DNA of 64,000 nt from Atherinomorus stipes (lineage: Eukaryota > Chordata > Actinopteri > Atheriniformes > Atherinidae), in the NCBI GenBank assembly GCA_023101725.1, contig JALJCO010008736.1, positions 62,001-126,000 on the forward strand, written 5' to 3'. The notes below the pieces were generated by a model. The model saw only the letters and a list, made by a program, of their open reading frames with translations. It had not been told where the DNA came from and ran no database searches. This document shows, piece by piece, positions 58,942-64,000 of this stretch (its first letter is position 1; each line of letters begins with the position of its first letter). The position numbers and the translations under genes were made by a program.

Positions 58942-59642
58942 GTAAACCTGAGATTCAGGAAAAGCTTTGCATTTCTAATACAGACTCAGCACAATCTGAC
59001 AAGACTATTTATCAAAGCACGACTCCTCTTTGTTGTTCTTGACAGAACAAGCATCCTGTTTTTTTTTTTCCAGAGTATTTTTCAGAGTATCAGTGTACTT
59101 TAAATGTATGAGTGTAGGTATCTTCTAGTATTTATACAGACTTAAACTTCCTTCTCAATAAGGACATGAAGTAACTGACAGTCAGGGTCATTACTCAAAC
59201 TATAAGATAAACAAAAAAATTCTTTTCGGTGATATAGACCAGCATTTCCCAACTCTGGTCCTCAGGACCAAAGATGCTAAGATAAAAAATAATAAAAAGA
59301 AATGGTGAAAATAAAATGTAATGAAAAACAAAATAAGATAAAATAAGTCTAGAAAAACGGTAGAAAGCGCGAGTCATATACTTAAACAAGCTCAATAAAA
59401 GTAGATTTAACATAAGAGACTGGTAAATAAGAATACTAATCATCAATACCAATAAAATATATTTGATTCAAAACTTTACTGAAAGGTCCCCTGCCTTGGG
59501 AATAAATAAGAGACCAGTCCCTGATAACCCGAAGGTTCTGCAAAGCTCGTAAACTTAAAGCAAGTAGGATGAGTACTTAAGACTAAAACCTTTAAATAGC
59601 TTTAAAAACTAACAAAAGTATTTTAAAATCAATCGTGTAACA
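58942..59642 (+). other. Intron after exon 51, left part
   Basis: AT-rich. A truncated CAGTG-family end at 59240-59275, then from 59485 a diverged copy of the repeat seen at 53353-54140. Confidence 0.45.
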
Positions 59643-59837
59643 CAGTGTCACCAACTGGCCTAAGGACCGGTTCCTGCTGGTTTTCCAGGTCTCCCTGCTG
59701 CAGCACACCAGAGTCAGACTCAGACAAGCTCTGGACAACTCTGCTAATTAGTCAATGATTTCAATAGGTGTGTTGCAGCAGTGAGACATGGAATACCTGC
59801 AGGATCCGGTCCTTGAGGACCAGGATTGGGGTCCCTG
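59643..59837. repeat. Hairpin MITE of the CAGTG family, perfect 8-bp TSD
   Basis: 195 bp, ends CAGTGTCACC / CAGGGACCCC, flanked by GTGTAACA at 59635-59642 and 59838-59845. It sits inside the retroelement-like repeat, which resumes at 59846. Confidence 0.85.
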
Positions 59838-60009
59838 GTGTAACACACAGGAAGCCAATGCAGAGATCTGAAGCTGGTGAAATTTAGCAGAAAGGCAGCT
59901 TGTTTGTGATAGCTGTAGTAGAAAAGACCATCACACAGGTCTACTCTAGATGTGATAAAAGCTTGTATTAGTGTCTCTGCATTGGCCAGGAGCGGAACTG
60001 TCTGTCTTA

Positions 60010-61036
60010 CAGTGGGGCAAAAAAAGTATTTAGTCAGCCACCAATTGTACAAGTTCTCCCACTTACAAAGATGAGAGAGGCCTGTAATTGTCATCAAGGG
60101 TATACCTCAACTGTGAGAGACAGAATGAGAAAAAAACATCCAGAAAATCACATTGTCTGATTTTTAAAGTATTTTTTGCAGATTATGGTGGAAAATAAGT
60201 ATTTGGTCACCTACAAACAAGCAAGATTTCTGGCTCTCACAGAGCTGTAACTTCTTCTTTAAGAGGCTCCTCTGTCTTCCACTCATTACCTGTATTAATT
60301 GCACCTGTTTGAACTCATCATCAGTATAAAAGACACCTGTCCACAACCTCAAACAGTCACACTCCAAACTCCACTATGGCCAAGACCAAAGCGCTGTCAA
60401 AGGACACCAGAAACAAAATTGTAGACCTGCACCAGGCTGGGAAGACTGAATCTGCAATAGGTAAGCAGCTTGGTGTGAAGAAATCAACTGTGGGAGCAAT
60501 TATTAGAAAATGGAAAACTTACAAGACCACTGAGAATCTCCCTCGATCTGGGGCTCCATGCAAGATCTCACCCCGTGGGGTCAAAATGATCACAAGAACG
60601 GTGAGCAAAAATCCCAGAACCACATGGGGGGACCTAGTGAATGACCTGCAGAGAGCTGGGACCAAAGTAACAAAGGCTACTCTCAGTAACACACGACGCC
60701 GCCAGGGACTCAAATCTTGCAGTGCCAGACGTGTCCCCCTGCTTAAGCCAGTACACATCCAGGCCCGTCTGAAGTTTGCTAGAGAGCATTTGGATGATCC
60801 AGAGGAGTACTGGGAGAATGTAATATGGTCAGATGAAACCAAAGTAGAACTTTTTGGTAGAAACGCAACTTCTCGTGTTTGGAGGAGAAAGAATGCTGAA
60901 TTGCATCCAAAGAACACCATACCTACTGTGAAGCATGGGGGTGGAAACATCATGCTTTGGGGCTGTTTTTCTGCAAGGGGACCAGGACGACTGATTCGTG
61001 TAAAGGAAAGAATGAATGGGGCGATGTATGGTGAGA
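60010..61036 (+). mobile_element. Tc1-like transposon, 3' truncated
   Basis: Starts CAGTGGGGCAAAAAAAGTAT after a TA (60008-60009), with the usual 5' inverted-repeat region and leader, then a transposase frame. Replaced at 61037 by a poly(T) tract, so the right half and right end are missing from the window. Confidence 0.85.
60376..61036 (+). pseudogene. Tc1-like transposase, N-terminal 220 residues
   Basis: DDE transposase of the Tc1 family, which cuts and pastes DNA at TA sites. The frame is open from the ATG at 60376. It has a paired-type helix-turn-helix (about residues 8-50, [20 protein letters not shown]), a second DNA-binding part with RRRQGLKS, and [12 protein letters not shown] carrying the first catalytic Asp. 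[19 protein letters not shown] follows. The second Asp and final acidic residue are absent, because the frame runs into poly(T) after about two thirds of the ~340-residue family length. Few lesions upstream suggest a young copy. Confidence 0.88.
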
Positions 61037-61060
61037 TTTTTTTTTTTTTTTTTTTTTTTT
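61037..61060 (+). repeat. Poly(T) tract, probable 3' tail of a minus-strand retroposon
   Basis: 24 T at the exact point where Tc1 homology stops. AATAAA on the minus strand (61108-61113) lies ~48 bases before the A-run in that orientation, as in a polyadenylated retrocopy. Confidence 0.6.
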
Positions 61061-61488
61061 ACTTGTCCTGTCCAGCATCGAAGCAAGCAGAATGGAAATC
61101 TGATTGCTTTATTCTGTTGAACAGTTTTGCTTTATCAAGCGGAGCTTTATGAACATAAGGCTCACTTGATATATGTTTATTATTTTATTTCTTTATTTAA
61201 ACATTTGTCTATTACACCATTCCATTTCATACTGCTGGGCCTGACAAGGGAGAAATGAAAGTTAACAGAGGTAATGATAGAAAGTGAAACAGAGAGAGAG
61301 GAGTAAGGAAGAGGAAGAGAGAGAGAAGAGAAAACATGAATCCACTTACACAGTTCACTGGTACATCTGTACCGCGATCCCTAAACAACCAAGGCTCTGT
61401 TGGAAAACAAAACAAGCAATCCCCTACAGGAGGACCTGCAGGTGGCTTAAATATCCTCAGATCATACAAACACACGCAGAACTACGCA

Positions 61489-61599
61489 GAGAAGAGGTAC
61501 AACCTAGTCAGCGCAATGGGAAGTAGAGAAGAGGTACAACCTAGTCATCGCAATGGGAAGTAGAGAAGAGGTACAACCTAGTCATCGCAATGGGAAGCA
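61489..61599 (+). repeat. 37-bp tandem repeat, three units
   Basis: Units begin GAGAAGAGGTACAACCTAGT at 61489, 61526 and 61563 and are nearly identical. Confidence 0.9.
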
Positions 61600-61669
61600 G
61601 TGTCACAGTGTCAACATGCATAATAAAGGGTGCTCCGTGGTGATACAGTCATGCAGATGCAGCCTCGTC

Positions 61670-64000
61670 TCTGCAAGGAGGAGGAAGCCCGCAAGGCTCG
61701 CGACCCAGGCCCCCAGCAGCCACCCAGAGGCCCAGATCCCAGCTACCCCCCCCCAAAGAGCGGACGCATCCCCGAAGGGGCGGCAAAAGGCGGCCCCAGC
61801 CGGAGCCCCCCGCAGTCTGGAGGCCCAGGCCCCAGCGGACCAAGACCAGCAGCTGCCGACCCCACCGGGCGCCGGGCGTCCCCCGGAGCGGAGACAGCGC
61901 CGGGCCCAGGGCCCAAGCGCCCAGGAGCAGCCACCCCCCGGACCCGGGCGGCCCAACCGAAACCCAGGAGGACCGGACCCCCCAGACGACGCCCCCCAGG
62001 GCAGGCCAGCCCCCACCCCAAAGTCCCTGGCCCATACACCTGACACCAGGGCGCCACCACCTCTACCACCCCCTACCCCGCCACCACGCTCACACACACA
62101 CTCCCCACACACCTACCCCAACACTAGGGCTGAAAGATATACCGCCACCGCCCCCACATCGAGACACAGGCACCCAAGACATCAATACCGCAAGAGCAAC
62201 CACCTACAAGATACAGATCCCCCCGCGCCCGCCCCGCACAAAAAGCCCCGGAAGCCACAAACAAAACCGCACCCCCCACCAAAGCGCCCGGCCCCCAACC
62301 AACCCGCAGCCACACCGCACCGCACCGACACCAAGATGCCCGGCACGAATACCGAGATACGAACCTCCGCCCACACCGCCCAGCCCTACCCAACACCTCC
62401 GTGTACCCCCCCACACACGCATACACCCACCCACTCCGCTCTCCGACCTTACATACCCACACTCACTCCTCTCTCCACCCCCAACACTCTCCTCCCTCTA
62501 CCGTCCACACCTACCCCCACCTCCTCATACCCTCTAACACACACATGCACTCCCCCACATACTGCACCAACCCCTCCCCACCCCCCCACACATACGCCCC
62601 CACCTCCCTATACCCCCAATACCCCATACAGTCCCCCCCTTACATGTCCAGCCCCGCCCATCCCTCTGACCTATCACACTCCCGCCCTTCCTTCCTTCAG
62701 CCCCTCCCGACCATCCCTACTAGACACTCACGAGCATGCCACTCCTTCCTCCATCCCCCCTTTCCTCCAACCACTTACCCACATCTCCTCCCTCTTCCAG
62801 CCCAAGTTCCTCCCTCCCACATTTCCTCTTTCACACTCTCATTCATTATTCTCACATACCCACCTCTCTCTTGCCCATGCCCTCGTGCCTCCTGAGTGGT
62901 AGCTCGGGCCGGGGAAGGAGCCGCGAGTTCCAAGCCCCCACACGCCCCCCCCCCCACCCCCCCCCCATCCCCCACCCCCGGACGCAGCAGGCCAGGCGTC
63001 CCCCAGGCCAGCAGATCCCCCGCAACGCAGCCAGCCTTAACCACTGGCGCGTGAAGTAGCCACTGTCCCCCCCTCCCCCAGTAGCGCCCGGGAGACCGGG
63101 GTATGAAAGGACCCTGTCCCCCCCCCACCCCCCGCTCATGACTGTGTGTGTAAGATGTGTGTTGTTTGCAGTTAAAACTAAGGGGCAGTGCCAAGTCATG
63201 CCGGGAGTGGGGTCGCGTAGGGGGCATGTCCCCCCCAACCGGCCCCTCCCTCCTACCACACACTATATGGCCCGCCCCTCAGAAGTGGTTGTGAGCTGTT
63301 GTTATTTTATGTGTTTGGGTGTCTAAGTGTGGTTAAAACTGGGGAGCAGGCTGCCTCTAGACGTGGCAAGCAAAGGCACTTTGGTGCCCTCCCTCACCAC
63401 GCCCGCTTGACACGCACCCTCCCCCAAAACCCTACGTGTGTGTGTGTGAGGTAGAGGGGGGGGGGGGGGGGTCTTGGGAAGGGAGACCAGGGGGGTATGA
63501 ATTCCCCCCTGGAAGAAGAGCCGTTACCGGCATTAGGTACCCCCTGCCTCCCGGGATCCCCCCCAGGGCAGAAAGGGCAGGCATGGCCGCCCCCACGGCC
63601 CGGCGTCCGGCGTTCAGCACAGAGGGGCCAGCCTCGGCCCCTGGGGGCGCTCGACCACGCCAGGCCAGGGAGGGGGGAAAAGGGACGGGAGCGGAAAGGG
63701 TCGGCGGAGGGGGCCAGAGTCACCGGCCCAACATCCCCAGGCCTCGCAAACCCCCCAAGAGGCACGCAGAGCTGCTATTTTTTTTTTTTTTTTTTTTTTT
63801 TCCCCCCTTCCTCCCCCCCCCCCCAACCTGACACACACAAACCCCACCAATGCACCACCACCCCCGCACCCAAACACCCATCATCCATGCACCCCCACCC
63901 ACCCACCCATCTCCACACACCCCCACAGGCAGCCACACACACACACAACCGCATTCACGCCCCCCCTCCAGTCACACACCCACCCACACATACCAAGGAC
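61670..64000 (-). repeat. C-rich/G-rich strand-asymmetric block
   Basis: Very C-rich and G-poor on the + strand, with CCCCACCC, CACACA and CCCTCC words throughout, a G-run near 63459-63471, and a second 24-base poly(T) at 63778-63801. Long overlapping frames rich in Pro, Ala, Gly and Arg arise from composition alone. It resembles a known type of fish interspersed repeat (likely the 5' or internal part of the retroposon whose poly(A) is at 61037), but I cannot name the family. Confidence 0.5.

Noticed and set aside
61553..62902. 449-codon proline-rich open frame, and overlapping long frames on both strands to 63.9 kb
   Set aside because: Produced by C-rich low complexity: several frames on both strands are open at once, with no domain or codon signature.
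1..64000. CRISPR arrays, bacterial operons or origins
   Set aside because: The window is vertebrate intronic DNA; the only tandem repeats are microsatellites, a three-unit 37-bp repeat and internal MITE duplications.

Overview
This is a 64 kb stretch of teleost fish DNA, probably percomorph. The evidence is a vertebrate-style, intron-rich collagen gene whose introns are packed with repeat families typical of ray-finned fish: Tc1-like elements, TTAA- and 8-bp-TSD MITEs, an L2-like repeat with an ATGG tail, and a THAP-containing foldback element. The species cannot be named from the sequence.

One host gene fills the window on the + strand. It is a fibrillar-type procollagen read as 51 exons from 1630 to 58941. 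The first exon carries a non-collagenous variable region that runs into a minor triple helix. Exons 3-5 carry the end of the minor helix and a short non-collagenous linker ([14 protein letters not shown], then [13 protein letters not shown]). Exons 5-51 carry most of the major Gly-X-Y helix. Almost every helical exon is 45, 54 or 108 bp, starts with a whole Gly codon and has GT-AG splice sites. The signal peptide and N-terminal domain lie upstream. The end of the helix and the C-propeptide lie downstream. The exon-size ladder follows the classical type I/II/III/V/XI plan, but the linker matches none of the vertebrate chains I can recall, so no symbol is given.

Three single-base lesions interrupt the frame: a missing G in exon 3, an extra G in exon 20 and a TGA in exon 30. 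The other 48 exons, their splice sites and their Gly codons are intact. Base errors in the assembly or very recent loss of the gene fit better than old decay. Two 54-bp exons expected from the classical plan were not found, and exon 44 has a built-in helix imperfection.

The introns form a dense record of transposition. Target-site duplications, empty sites and nesting can be read directly in many places. Notable cases are a solo LTR next to a CCA-tailed tRNA-Pro copy (27.1-27.7 kb), a three-level nest (34.8-37.6 kb), two hairpin elements sharing one TTAA (40.9-41.9 kb), and two copies of one repeat that each show the other's empty site (32.7-33.6 and 45.2-45.9 kb). From 60.0 kb a Tc1-like transposase is cut off by a poly(T) tract, followed by a strongly C-rich, strand-asymmetric block that runs to the window end.
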